NCBI GenBank assembly: GCA_022839745.1
Contig: JALHJB010000018.1
Span: 1 to 41,294 of the forward strand
Reading direction: 5' to 3'
Source: Actinomycetes bacterium
GTDB lineage: Bacteria; Actinomycetota; Coriobacteriia; Anaerosomatales; Anaerosomataceae
Length of the DNA: 41,294 nucleotides
Shown here: positions 1-7,417 of the stretch, piece by piece
Layout: each line of letters begins with the position of its first letter
Numbering within the stretch: the first letter of the stretch is position 1
Translations under genes and position numbers: made by a program
The notes under the pieces: generated by a model
Database searches by the model: none
What the model saw: the letters and a program-made list of their open reading frames with translations, nothing else
Told to the model about the DNA's origin: nothing

Positions 1-75
1 CTCGTGATGCGGTACAACAAGACATGGAAGAGTCACTGGGACGTGAGAGCCCGCTCCTTGCCTGATGCGGCCTAG
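1..75 (+). CDS. 3' end of an unidentified gene (partial)
   Basis: An open frame enters from the left edge and ends at a TAG at 73-75, giving only 24 residues that end in ARSLPDAA. The piece is rich in Arg, Lys and Trp and is too short to assign to a family. In related genomes the gene before veg is often a wall-associated or rRNA-modifying protein (rpfB/yabE, ksgA), but nothing here supports either. Codon use is GC-rich like the neighbours. A hairpin at 85-102 and the veg promoter follow at once, so the gene probably ends its own transcription unit here. Confidence 0.4.
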   Translation, partial: LVMRYNKTWKSHWDVRARSLPDAA

Positions 76-84
76 TCCCCAGAT

Positions 85-102
85 CGTGGGATGCTTCCCA
101 CG
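85..102 (+). terminator. weak hairpin after the partial gene
   Basis: CGTGGGA (85-91) pairs perfectly with TCCCACG (96-102) around a 4-nt loop. There is no T-run after it, so it is only a possible terminator between the partial upstream gene and the veg promoter. Confidence 0.3.
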
Positions 103-114
103 AGCACGGCTGAG

Positions 115-144
115 GTTGTCCGAAGAGCCATTCTTCTGTATAAT
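115..144 (+). promoter_or_regulatory. sigma-A type promoter for veg
   Basis: A perfect TATAAT lies at 139-144 and TTGTCC at 115-120, with an 18-nt spacer. The expected transcript start near 151 leaves a short leader carrying GAGGAGGT (155-162) 6 nt before the veg ATG. This is the best consensus promoter in the window, in keeping with the strong veg promoter known from Bacillus. Confidence 0.7.
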
Positions 145-168
145 GCGGTTCTTCGAGGAGGTTGATGT

Positions 169-450
169 ATGGATACCATGAACCAGGTCCAGGTGGTCGG
201 TCGGATTCGCACTGACCTCGAATCCATGATGGGCGAGCGGATGAAGCTCAAGGCCAACATGGGGCGCTCCAAGATCCTTGAGAGAGAAGGCATTCTCGAA
301 CAGACGCATCCGAGCCTGTTCGTCCTGAAGATCGACGAGAAGCGTGGCCGTACGGCCCGGGTGAGCTACAGCTACGTCGACATCCTCACGGGTACCGTCG
401 AGCTCACCGACTGCGATACCGGAGAATGCATCTTCCCCTGGTTGAACTAG
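169..450 (+). CDS. veg: Veg protein
   Basis: 93 aa, close to the usual Veg length (about 85-90). The core has the family pattern: a basic helix with KLKANMGRSK, then ILEQTHPSLFVLKID, then RVSYSYVDILTGTVEL. The tail DCDTGECIFPWLN adds two cysteines. In Bacillus subtilis Veg is an abundant small protein linked to biofilm matrix control; its biochemical role is not settled. The ATG at 169 is chosen because GAGGAGGT lies 6 nt upstream; a second in-frame ATG at 178 is possible. The gene has its own near-consensus promoter and is followed by a strong hairpin, so it is probably monocistronic or only partly read through into ispE, the same neighbour as in Firmicutes. Confidence 0.9.
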   Translation: MDTMNQVQVVGRIRTDLESMMGERMKLKANMGRSKILEREGILEQTHPSLFVLKIDEKRGRTARVSYSYVDILTGTVELTDCDTGECIFPWLN

Positions 451-470
451 GGGACCAGCGACAGACTGAG

Positions 471-503
471 ACGACGCGCGGGGTCAAGTGCCCCGCGCGT
501 CGT
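471..503 (+). terminator. intrinsic-type terminator between veg and ispE
   Basis: ACGACGCGCGGGG (471-483) pairs perfectly over 13 bp with 491-503 around a 7-nt loop. There is no T-tract, which is common for terminators in high-GC actinobacteria. The ispE ribosome-binding site begins 8 nt later. Confidence 0.65.
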
Positions 504-521
504 GCGTTCGGGGGAGGATCG

Positions 522-1406
522 ATGATATCCGAGGCGCTGCATATCACGGCCCCTGCGAAGGTGAACCTGTTCCTCTCGGTGGGAGCGGTCGCACCCGACG
601 GCTACCATCCCGTCGAGACGGTCCTCCATGCGCTTGAGCTCGCCGACACGGTGACGGTGGCGCCTGCCACCCGGTTCGAATTCTCGTGCAGTCACGACCT
701 CGGCCTTCCCCACGAGCTGAACCTGGCCCACCGGGCGGCCATGGCCATGGGCGCGCGCTTTGGTTGTGAGCCGCACGTGGCGATCGCGGTCGAGAAGCGC
801 ATCCCGGCAGGTTCTGGCCTCGGCGGCGCGAGTGCCGATGCCGCCGCCGTGATCGCCGGGCTCGTGACGCTGTGGGGGCTCGATCCGCTGGACCCGGGCG
901 TTGCCGAGGTGGCGCGTTCCCTCGGCGCCGATGTCCCGTTCTTCCTGGTCGGTGGGGCCGCGCGGTTCACCGGTCGGGGTGATGTGCTCGAGCACGTTCT
1001 GCCAGCGATTCACGCGCCGGTGGTGCTGGTGAGGCCCGCTGAGCCGGTGCCCACCGCGGAGGCGTATGCGGCGTTCGACCGCGGCGAACCTTCGCCGCAG
1101 CCCTCGCCTGATGCGATGGATGCTGCACTCCGGAGCGGCGACGCCACTGCAGTGGCCGGCCGCCTCTTCAACGCCATGACGCCATCCTCGTCGGGGCTCG
1201 TCCCGGCGATCGGCTCCGCGCTCGGCCTGGTGCGCGCCCACAAAGGCGTCATCGCCGCCGAGATGAGCGGCAGCGGGTCGGCCGTCTTCGGCATCTGCGA
1301 TGGATACGGCAGCGCTCTGGAGTGCGCCGCCTACGCGCGCGAAGCCGGCCTGTGGGCGGTGGCCACACGCTTCAGCCCGCACGGGTGCGTCGTGAGACCC
1401 GGATAG
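522..1406 (+). CDS. ispE: 4-diphosphocytidyl-2-C-methyl-D-erythritol kinase
   Basis: GHMP-family kinase of 294 aa (usual length 280-310). It phosphorylates CDP-methylerythritol with ATP in the MEP pathway of isoprenoid precursor synthesis, in the cytosol. Visible motifs are the substrate-binding start PAKVNLFL (residues 11-18), GYHPVETV (27-34), the ATP-binding loop PAGSGLGGAS (95-104) followed by AD, and the C-terminal GHMP motif SGSGSAVFG (249-257). The ATG at 522 is preferred because GGGGAGGA precedes it by 3 nt; the frame stays open 96 nt further upstream, but that stretch covers the terminator hairpin and does not look like IspE. It sits between veg and spoVG as in Bacillus. Confidence 0.95.
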   Translation: MISEALHITAPAKVNLFLSVGAVAPDGYHPVETVLHALELADTVTVAPATRFEFSCSHDLGLPHELNLAHRAAMAMGARFGCEPHVAIAVEKRIPAGSGLGGASADAAAVIAGLVTLWGLDPLDPGVAEVARSLGADVPFFLVGGAARFTGRGDVLEHVLPAIHAPVVLVRPAEPVPTAEAYAAFDRGEPSPQPSPDAMDAALRSGDATAVAGRLFNAMTPSSSGLVPAIGSALGLVRAHKGVIAAEMSGSGSAVFGICDGYGSALECAAYAREAGLWAVATRFSPHGCVVRPG

Positions 1407-1566
1407 CTGTCCCTCGTGCGTCGCTGCCGCTCGCGCCACCGTCGTGCCAACGCCCGGCGGCCGCCCATTCGGCAGGTGCCATTCCTTAGGTTTCCTTGAG
1501 TGCAGGTATGGGGCTCCACGCGTCGAAGTACGGGCGCAGTGGCAATGGACACCTGCAGGGGGCGCC

Positions 1567-1863
1567 ATGGACATCACCAAGGTCACACTGAGACCGGTCG
1601 CGATGAACAAGGTCTGCGCGATCGCCAGCATCGTCATCGACGACATGTTCGTCATCCACGACTTGCGAGTCGTCAACGGCGACAAGGGGCTGTTCGTGGC
1701 CATGCCGTCGCGCAAACTGCCGAGCGGCGAGTTCCGCGACATCTGTCATCCGATCAATGCCGAGGCACGTCAGAGGATCCAGGACGCCGTGCTCGATGAG
1801 TTCCAGGCCGAGGGCGGCGTTGCGGCGTTCTCCGAAGCGGCGCTGGGCGAAGGCCCCGCGTAG
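1567..1863 (+). CDS. spoVG: SpoVG family regulator
   Basis: 98 aa, the normal SpoVG length. The start MDITKVTLRPV, the segment IASIVIDDMFVIHDLRVVNG and the motif LFVAMPSRKLPSGEFRDICH are hallmarks of the family, as is the C-terminal helix ending in LDEF. SpoVG is a small RNA/DNA-binding regulator; despite the name it occurs in many non-sporulating bacteria. The ATG at 1567 follows a GGGGG purine stretch. It lies 160 nt after ispE and is followed by a tRNA and glmU, echoing the spoVG-glmU-prs order of Bacillus. No sporulation-type promoter could be recognised upstream. Confidence 0.92.
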   Translation: MDITKVTLRPVAMNKVCAIASIVIDDMFVIHDLRVVNGDKGLFVAMPSRKLPSGEFRDICHPINAEARQRIQDAVLDEFQAEGGVAAFSEAALGEGPA

Positions 1864-1980
1864 CGGCGGTCTCTGGCCGCGCGGCCTCGGCGCGCGCGAT
1901 CGTGGATTCGCCGGTGCGGGGAGGCGTTCAGCCTCGCCCATCCGTCCGTTGGGACACCGGGACGATGCCTCACGCTGTGG

Positions 1981-1986
1981 TATACT
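1981..1986 (+). promoter_or_regulatory. -10 element of the tRNA-Gln promoter
   Basis: TATACT at 1981-1986 lies 34 nt before the tRNA, the right distance for a short 5' leader. No good -35 box is seen at the expected spacing; TTGGGA at 1949 is too far away. Confidence 0.4.
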
Positions 1987-2020
1987 CCCTGCGCTTACGG
2001 GAGCCCGCGTGCGGGTGCCT

Positions 2021-2095
2021 TGGGGCGTCGCCAAGCGGTAAGGCATCGGCCTTTGGAGCCGACATTCGTAGGTTCGAATCCTACCGCCCCAGCCA
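2021..2095 (+). tRNA. tRNA-Gln (anticodon TTG)
   Basis: A full cloverleaf can be drawn. The 7-bp acceptor stem pairs 2021-2027 with 2085-2091. The anticodon stem TCGGC/GCCGA encloses the 7-nt loop CTTTGGA, with TTG at the anticodon position reading CAA/CAG. The T arm contains GGTTCGAATCC. The discriminator base is G at 2092 and the CCA tail (2093-2095) is encoded. It is a single tRNA between spoVG and the glmU-like gene. Confidence 0.95.
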
Positions 2096-2137
2096 TGTCG
2101 ATCGAGCGGGGCGCCGCCCCGATCTGAAGGAGTTTCG

Positions 2138-3130
2138 ATGAGCGCGACCGCTCTGGTCCTCGCGGCCGGCGAGGGGACCCGGATGAAGTCCTCGCTCCCC
2201 AAAGTCGCCCACCGCATCCTTGGCCTCCCGATGGTGGAGTACGCCATCCGGGCGGCCCGCGAGGCGGGGTGTGACCGCGTGGTGGTGGTGACGGGCCACC
2301 AAGCCGAGGAGGTCGAGGCGCTGGTGCACGGCGTCACCTTCGCCCGGCAGGACCGTCGTCTCGGCACCGGTCACGCGGTCATGTGCGCCGCAGACGCGCT
2401 CAGGGGCGCCACAGGCTCCCTTCTGGTGCTTGCCGGTGACTGCCCCCTTCTCGCGCCCGAAACGCTCGCAGAGCTCATTCAGAGCCGCGAGGAAAGCAAC
2501 GCCGCCTGCTCGCTGCTCAGCACCCGGCTGGCCGACCCGGCCGGCTACGGCCGGATCATCCGTGACGCCGGGGGTGCGATCGTCGGCATCGTCGAGGACA
2601 AGGATCTCGCCGACGATCAACGCGCGATCGATGAAGTCAACACCAGCACATACTGCTTCGACATCGAGACGCTGTTCGCGCACCTGCAGAGGCTGGGCAC
2701 GAGCAACGCGCAACGCGAGTACTACCTGACGGATATGATCGACATCTTCCGCCGTGAGGGGCTCGCGGTGGTGGGTGTCGAGGCCGCCGATCCCAACGAG
2801 ATGCTTGGCGTGAACAGCCGCGTGCAGCTTGCCGAGGCCGCGGGCATACTCCAGCGTCGCATCAACGTCCGGCACATGCTGGCGGGCGTCACGATGACCG
2901 ATCCGGGGCTGGTGTGGGTGGGCCCCGATGTCGTCATAGGGCGGGACACCGTGCTGGAGCCGATGACGTTCCTCCTCGGCGACACGAGCGTGGGCGAACG
3001 GTGCGTCATCGGTCCGAACGCGCGCGTCTCGGACTCGCGCATCGGTACCGGCTGCGTGGTCAGTGACGCCGTTGTCACCGATCAGACGCTCGCCGATGGC
3101 GCGAGTGCGATACCCTGTCAGTGTGAATGA
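2138..3130 (+). CDS. glmU: GlmU-like uridylyltransferase lacking the acetyltransferase end
   Basis: 330 aa against about 450-460 for bifunctional GlmU. The N-terminal half is a full nucleotidyltransferase: LAAGEGTRMKSSLPK (8-22), LGTGHAV (75-81), LAGDCPLL, and EYYLTD (194-199), as needed to make UDP-GlcNAc from GlcNAc-1-P and UTP. After about residue 250 only four or five turns of a left-handed beta-helix follow, ending ASAIPCQCE. The part that acetylates GlcN-1-P, including the catalytic His region, is absent. The stop is 80 nt before prs, so a frameshift cannot hide the missing 120 residues. The start has GAAGGAG at good spacing. The protein is likely a monofunctional pyrophosphorylase, with the acetyl step supplied elsewhere. 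Confidence 0.85.
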   Translation: MSATALVLAAGEGTRMKSSLPKVAHRILGLPMVEYAIRAAREAGCDRVVVVTGHQAEEVEALVHGVTFARQDRRLGTGHAVMCAADALRGATGSLLVLAGDCPLLAPETLAELIQSREESNAACSLLSTRLADPAGYGRIIRDAGGAIVGIVEDKDLADDQRAIDEVNTSTYCFDIETLFAHLQRLGTSNAQREYYLTDMIDIFRREGLAVVGVEAADPNEMLGVNSRVQLAEAAGILQRRINVRHMLAGVTMTDPGLVWVGPDVVIGRDTVLEPMTFLLGDTSVGERCVIGPNARVSDSRIGTGCVVSDAVVTDQTLADGASAIPCQCE

Positions 3131-3210
3131 GAGCGCTGAGCGTTCGTGGCCGGAGCGATCACGCACCGGCATGCATGACTGAAAGCGACCAGTAAGGAGC
3201 GATCGGCACG

Positions 3211-4176
3211 ATGATCTCGCAACCGGGCAAGCGCATGATGGTGTTCGCGGGCACCCACAACCGTGAGTTGTCGGAGGATATCGCCCGGCACCTCGGGGTG
3301 GAGCTCGGGAACATCAAGATCTCCAAGTTCGCCAACGGCGAGATCTACGTCCGCTATCTGGAGAGCGTCCGCGGGGCCGACATCTTCCTGATCCAGTCGA
3401 TCTGTCAGCCGGTCAACGCCGCGCTCATGGAGCTCCTCATCATGATCGACGCGGCCAAGCGCGCCAGCGCGCGCTGCATCACCGCGGTGATCCCGCACTA
3501 CGCCTACGCGCGCCAGGACAAGAAGTCGGCCGCCCGCGAGCCGATCACCGCCAAGCTCGTGGCTGACCTGCTCACCACCGCAGGGGCGGAGCGCGTGATC
3601 GCGATGGACCTGCACCAGGGCCAGATCCAGGGCTTCTTCAACCAGCCGGTGAACCACCTCACCGCGCTGCCGATCCTCGCCGACTACTTCGAGTCGCTCG
3701 AACTCGAGGACCTCGTTGTCGTGTCGCCAGACGTTGGCCGCGTGAAGGCCGCGAAGAAGATGGCCGACATGCTCGGCGCGGGGCTCGCGATCCTGCACAA
3801 GGGACGTCCCGAGCACAATGTCGCGGAGATCACGCACGTGATCGGTGAGGTCGCGGACAAGAACTGCATCCTGTCCGACGACATGATCGACACGGCCGGC
3901 TCCGTCACCGCTGGCGCACGCGCGCTCATGCAGAAGGGCGCCAGGAAGGTGTGGGTCACCGCGACGCACGGCATCTTCTCGCCGCCGGCATTCGAGCGTT
4001 TCGAGTCCGCGCCCATCGAGGAGGTCGTGGTCACCAACACGCTGCCGATCCCCGAGGAGCAGCAGCACGGCAAGATCAGGGTGCTCTCGGTGGCGCCGCT
4101 CTTCGCCCGCGCAATCCAAAACGTGTACAACGACGACTCGGTCTCCGAGTTGTTCGATCCCGATTTCCAGCTCTGA
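3211..4176 (+). CDS. prs: ribose-phosphate pyrophosphokinase
   Basis: 321 aa, typical for class I PRPP synthetase. It transfers pyrophosphate from ATP to ribose-5-phosphate, making PRPP for nucleotide, His and Trp synthesis. Visible signatures are FAGTHNRELSEDIARHLGV near the start, FANGEIYVRYLESVRG, the cation-binding DLHQGQIQGFF, and the PRPP loop DDMIDTAGS (223-231). AAGGAG lies 11 nt before the ATG. It sits directly downstream of the glmU-like gene and upstream of rplY, the same order as glmU-prs-ctc in Bacillus, so the three probably share a transcript. Confidence 0.96.
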   Translation: MISQPGKRMMVFAGTHNRELSEDIARHLGVELGNIKISKFANGEIYVRYLESVRGADIFLIQSICQPVNAALMELLIMIDAAKRASARCITAVIPHYAYARQDKKSAAREPITAKLVADLLTTAGAERVIAMDLHQGQIQGFFNQPVNHLTALPILADYFESLELEDLVVVSPDVGRVKAAKKMADMLGAGLAILHKGRPEHNVAEITHVIGEVADKNCILSDDMIDTAGSVTAGARALMQKGARKVWVTATHGIFSPPAFERFESAPIEEVVVTNTLPIPEEQQHGKIRVLSVAPLFARAIQNVYNDDSVSELFDPDFQL

Positions 4177-4226
4177 CACGACCCGGGCGCAGCCGCGCCG
4201 CAGGCCGACCACAAGGAGGCATACGA

Positions 4227-4868
4227 ATGACGCACGTTGTCGAACTCGAAGCGAAGGTCCGTGACATCACGGGCAAGACGAGCCACAAGCTGGCCGCCGA
4301 CGGGCTTGTTCCCGCCGTGCTGTACGGTCCCAAGATCGAGACCCGGTCGCTTTCCGTGGACAAGCGTGAATTCGACCGCTTGATGCAGACCGCAACCGTG
4401 GGCGCCACGCTCGTGGAGCTCACCGTGGAGGGCGACGACAAGTCGCTCGACGTCATCATCAAGGAAGTGAAGCGGGACGAGCTCAAGGGCTTCGTCAAGC
4501 ACATCGACTTCTGGGCCGTGGACATGAAGCAGGCCATGCAGACATCGGTGGCGATCACGTTCGTGGGTTCCTCGGAGGGCGAGCGCGCCGGCGGCACGCT
4601 GATGCACTCACTGCGCGAAGTGAGGATCGAGGCCAATCCCAAGGACCTGCCCGAGCACATCGAGGCGGACATCTCCGCGCTCAACATCGGCGATTCCCTG
4701 ACGATCGCGGACCTGGTGGCCCCCAAGGGCGTCACGATCCTCGAGGATCCCGACGCCGTCCTCGCATCGGTGGTCGCGCCTATGGCCGAGGAGGAGCTCG
4801 AGACGACCGCCGCCGAGTCCGCTGAGGTGCCCGAGGTGGGCAAGGAGTCCGCGGGATCCGAGGAGTAG
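4227..4868 (+). CDS. rplY: 50S ribosomal protein L25, long (Ctc/TL5) form
   Basis: 213 aa, the two-domain bL25 type. The N-terminal 5S-rRNA-binding domain begins VVELEAKVRDITGKTSHKLA and has VPAVLYGPKIETRSL and FVKHIDFWAV. The C-terminal TL5 beta domain has the typical VTILEDPDAVLASV near the end. A final acidic tail of about 30 residues (EEELETTAAESAEV and on) is normal for the family. The ATG at 4227 is chosen because AAGGAGG (4213-4219) lies 7 nt upstream and the family begins here; the frame continues upstream into prs without meaning. In Bacillus the orthologue ctc is stress-induced; no stress promoter is seen here. Confidence 0.94.
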   Translation: MTHVVELEAKVRDITGKTSHKLAADGLVPAVLYGPKIETRSLSVDKREFDRLMQTATVGATLVELTVEGDDKSLDVIIKEVKRDELKGFVKHIDFWAVDMKQAMQTSVAITFVGSSEGERAGGTLMHSLREVRIEANPKDLPEHIEADISALNIGDSLTIADLVAPKGVTILEDPDAVLASVVAPMAEEELETTAAESAEVPEVGKESAGSEE

Positions 4869-4879
4869 TTCGCGAACCC

Positions 4880-5446
4880 ATGACACGCATGGTGGTGGGA
4901 CTCGGCAATCCGGGCCCCGAATACGAGAACACACGTCACAACGCGGGGTTCCTGGTTGCGGACCTGCTTGCTGAGAACCTGCGAGTGACGTACTGGAAGG
5001 ACGAGGCCGGCGCCCGTGTCGGCCTCGTCCGTTTCGGTGATGACGACCTGCTGCTGGTGAAGCCGCAGACGTTCATGAACCTGTCAGGGAAGGCCGTTGC
5101 GCGGCTCGCCGCGTCCTACGACATCCCCATCACGGACATCGTGGTGGTTCACGATGATCTGGACCTGCCCGAGGAGACGCTGCGGATCAAGCGCGGCGGA
5201 GGACACGGCGGGCACAATGGACTGCGCTCGCTCGTCGACTCGCTCGGTGCTGGCGACTTCATCCGCGTGAAGATCGGCATCGGCAGGCCTCCGGGCCGCC
5301 AGGATCCTGCTAAGTACGTGCTGGAGCCGCTACGACCCGCTGCACTCGAGCAGCTCGCCGCGATGACGCCGCATGCCGCGCAGGCCGTCATCCACATCCT
5401 CGAGCACGGCGTGGAGAGCGCGATGCGGGAGTACAACGCGGGATAG
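4880..5446 (+). CDS. pth: peptidyl-tRNA hydrolase
   Basis: 188 aa, the usual size. The enzyme frees tRNA from stalled peptidyl-tRNA. Key residues are visible: N10 in LGNPGPEYENTRHNAGF with catalytic H20, the KPQTFMNLSG segment, HDDLDLP, and GGGHGGHNGLRS. The start follows rplY by 11 nt, so they are probably co-transcribed. In many bacteria mfd comes next; here the block ends with an inverted repeat and a convergent peptidase gene, so the conserved order breaks after pth. Confidence 0.95.
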   Translation: MTRMVVGLGNPGPEYENTRHNAGFLVADLLAENLRVTYWKDEAGARVGLVRFGDDDLLLVKPQTFMNLSGKAVARLAASYDIPITDIVVVHDDLDLPEETLRIKRGGGHGGHNGLRSLVDSLGAGDFIRVKIGIGRPPGRQDPAKYVLEPLRPAALEQLAAMTPHAAQAVIHILEHGVESAMREYNAG

Positions 5447-5451
5447 GGGTG

Positions 5452-5579
5452 CGCTCAGGCGGCGCGGAAGCTTGAGCGGAGTCACTCCGCAGCAGGGGGA
5501 GGCGCAGGGAACGCACAGCGTTCGCGGCGCCGGGGGCCCACTGCTAGGACTACGAAGCGGGGCTTGAGCCGCCTGAGCG
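5452..5579. terminator. long-loop inverted repeat between convergent pth and M23 gene
   Basis: CGCTCAGGCGGC (5452-5463) is the exact reverse complement of 5568-5579. The arms are 104 nt apart, so this may be a weak bidirectional terminator or only repeat debris. The same gap also holds a 14-nt direct repeat, CAGCGTTCGCGGCG, at 5516-5529 and 5583-5596, and GCTTGAGC twice (5470, 5562). No gene is seen in 5447-5622. Confidence 0.3.
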
Positions 5580-5622
5580 GCGCAGCGTTCGCGGCGTGGT
5601 CTCCACGGGGATGAGCCTTCTA

Positions 5623-6852
5623 CTACTTGAGGTACTTCATCGGGTCGACGGGATTGCCGTTCACCCTGACCTCGAAGTGAAGGTGCGGGCCGGTGGAGAG
5701 GCCGGTGGAACCGACCTTGCCGATGGCGTCGCGCTTCGACACGGTCTGGCCGTTCCTCACGCTGATGCTGCCCGACTGCTGGTGTGCGTACAGGCTCGTG
5801 ACGCCGTTCCCGTGATCGATGATGGTGCAGTAGCCGTAGCCACCGCGGTAGCCCGCGTAGATGACCTTGCCGTCGGCCGCCGCAACGATCGTGGCGCCGT
5901 TGATGTTCTTGCCCACCGCACGTCCGCCGATGTCGATGCCGGTGTGCATCTTCCGGTAGCCGAGGATGGGGTGGATGCGGTACCCGAACGCCGAGCCGCC
6001 CGAAGGCGTCTGCTCGAAACCGGGCACGGGGAAGGCCATGACGCCGGCGAAGTACCCTGAGCCAGTGCCGTACAGCTCCTTGGCGATGCGGGCCGACTCG
6101 GCCTCTTCAGCCTCGGCCTGGGCACGCAGCCGCGCGGCGTTGGCTTCGTTCTCGGCAACGAGCGCTTCCTTCTGTGCCTGAGCGTTCTTCTGCGCGTCAA
6201 GCTTCGACTGGTGCTGCGCCCTGAGGCCGAGGAGGCGGTCCTGCTCGGTCTTGGCCTCGGCGCGCTTGGCATCCACGGCCTCGCGGTCACGCTCGATCTC
6301 GGCCTTGATCTTCTCGAGCGAGATGCGGGTGTTCTTGAGGCTGTCCGCAAGCTCCGTGTTTGACTTGATCACGCGCTGGACGAGCGTGGTGCGGGTGATG
6401 AAGTCCTCGATCGTGCGGCTGTCGAGCAGCAGCTCGAAGTAGGCGAGGTCCCCGCTCTTGTACGTGCTCTCCATCCGCTGGCCAAGCAGCTCCTGCTGAC
6501 GCTCGTACTCGTCTTGCGTGGCGTCGATCTCGGACTGCTTGGCGTCGATCTTCGCCGTGAGGGCGTCGACCTCTGCCTGCAAGCGCTCGGTACGCTCGGT
6601 CGCGATGGAGATGTCGTCGGCGAGGGCGGCGATGTCGCCCTGGATCGCATCGATGGTGTCATCGAGGGCGCGTGCCTCGGCTTCGAGCTTGTCAGCGGTG
6701 CTCTGGGCCGCGGCGGCGGCGTCACGAGCCTCTTGCGCGGCGCGCTCGTGCGCACGCAGATCATCGACCGTGGCGGCGAACGCCGCAGGCGTGATGAGGG
6801 TGAGTGTGAGGGCGAGCGAGAGTGCGAGTTCGAACGCGCGGCTACGGTGCAT
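5623..6852 (-). CDS. secreted coiled-coil M23 (LytM) endopeptidase
   Basis: 409 aa from the ATG at 6852, which has GGAGG 8 nt upstream; an earlier ATG at 6915 would put 21 basic residues before the signal peptide. Residues 1-27 form a signal peptide ending AAFA. Residues 30-270 are a long Ala/Glu/Arg coiled coil containing a PcsB-type hinge (YKSGDLAYFELLLDS). Residues 285-409 are the zinc peptidase: H303 and D307 in HTGIDIGG, and H390/H392 in HLHFEV. It should cleave peptidoglycan cross-links outside the membrane, with the coil acting as a regulated autoinhibitory or FtsX-binding arm (inferred from EnvC/PcsB relatives). The C-terminus ends VDPMKYLK as in many M23 proteins. Confidence 0.92.
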   Translation of the reverse strand: MHRSRAFELALSLALTLTLITPAAFAATVDDLRAHERAAQEARDAAAAAQSTADKLEAEARALDDTIDAIQGDIAALADDISIATERTERLQAEVDALTAKIDAKQSEIDATQDEYERQQELLGQRMESTYKSGDLAYFELLLDSRTIEDFITRTTLVQRVIKSNTELADSLKNTRISLEKIKAEIERDREAVDAKRAEAKTEQDRLLGLRAQHQSKLDAQKNAQAQKEALVAENEANAARLRAQAEAEEAESARIAKELYGTGSGYFAGVMAFPVPGFEQTPSGGSAFGYRIHPILGYRKMHTGIDIGGRAVGKNINGATIVAAADGKVIYAGYRGGYGYCTIIDHGNGVTSLYAHQQSGSISVRNGQTVSKRDAIGKVGSTGLSTGPHLHFEVRVNGNPVDPMKYLK

Positions 6853-6917
6853 GCTGTGATTCCTCCGGACAGCCCCTACAGAGCCAGTCGGTTTCCGCCG
6901 GAAGGCGCTACGCACGA

Positions 6918-6947
6918 ATCATAGCAGCCGTCCAGGGTATGCGGCAA
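6918..6947 (-). promoter_or_regulatory. promoter for the M23 endopeptidase gene
   Basis: On the minus strand TTGCCG (6942-6947) and TATGAT (6918-6923) are 18 nt apart, and TGC directly precedes the -10, giving an extended -10. The resulting leader of about 60 nt holds the small palindrome TTCCGGCGGAA. Confidence 0.55.
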
Positions 6948-7024
6948 ATGCGAGAGGGTATACAGCAAACAAGATGCCCGCTGCACGAACCGGGCCGTAC
7001 TCTCACAAGAAGGGGATGATACGT

Positions 7025-7417
7025 ATGAGTGATGACTATCAGGCTCAGCAGCCGCCCGCACCTCCTGCGCCGCCTGTGATGCCGCCCGCGTCAGGGGGAG
7101 GCGACGTCCCAAGCGACACCGGCAAGATCCTTGCGGCACTCGGCTATCTGGTAGGCATCGTGGCGTTGGTCGCGATCTTGATCGAGCCGTACAAGAACGA
7201 GCGGTTCGTCAAGCATCACGCGATCCAGGCGCTTGCGGTCTGGGTGGGCTGGATCCTCGTGAGCGTCGTCTCCGTAATCCCGGTCATCGGCTGGATCATA
7301 TCGGCCGTAGGCTGGATCGCACTGCTCGTCTTCTCGATCATGGGCGCCGTCAAGGCGTTCCAGTCCGAGATGTGGGAGATGCCGGTTATCTACAACATCG
7401 TCAAGCAGTACATCTGA
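7025..7417 (+). CDS. DUF4870-like small membrane protein
   Basis: 130 aa. The first 35 residues are a Pro/Ala/Gln-rich cytoplasmic tail (QPPAPPAPPVMPP). Hydrophobic helices follow at about 38-58 and 72-107, split by the polar segment PYKNERFVKHHAIQAL, which is the signature of DUF4870/YtxH-like proteins where His and Asn sit in the loop. The C-terminus is EMPVIYNIVKQYI. The function of the family is unknown. The ATG at 7025 is chosen because AAGGGG is 9 nt upstream; ATGs at 7016 and 6974 are less well placed. A TATACA at 6959-6964 may be its -10. Its stop codon directly abuts the convergent apbE stop. Confidence 0.75.
   Translation: MSDDYQAQQPPAPPAPPVMPPASGGGDVPSDTGKILAALGYLVGIVALVAILIEPYKNERFVKHHAIQALAVWVGWILVSVVSVIPVIGWIISAVGWIALLVFSIMGAVKAFQSEMWEMPVIYNIVKQYI

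Noticed and set aside
447..1742. Long minus-strand frame of 431 codons across ispE
   Set aside because: It mirrors ispE codons in GC-rich DNA; the Arg/His-rich translation is typical of a shadow frame.
3100..3210. Frameshift that splits a full-length glmU
   Set aside because: Only 80 nt separate the stop from prs, too few for the missing 120 or so residues, and no beta-helix motifs are seen in the other frames.
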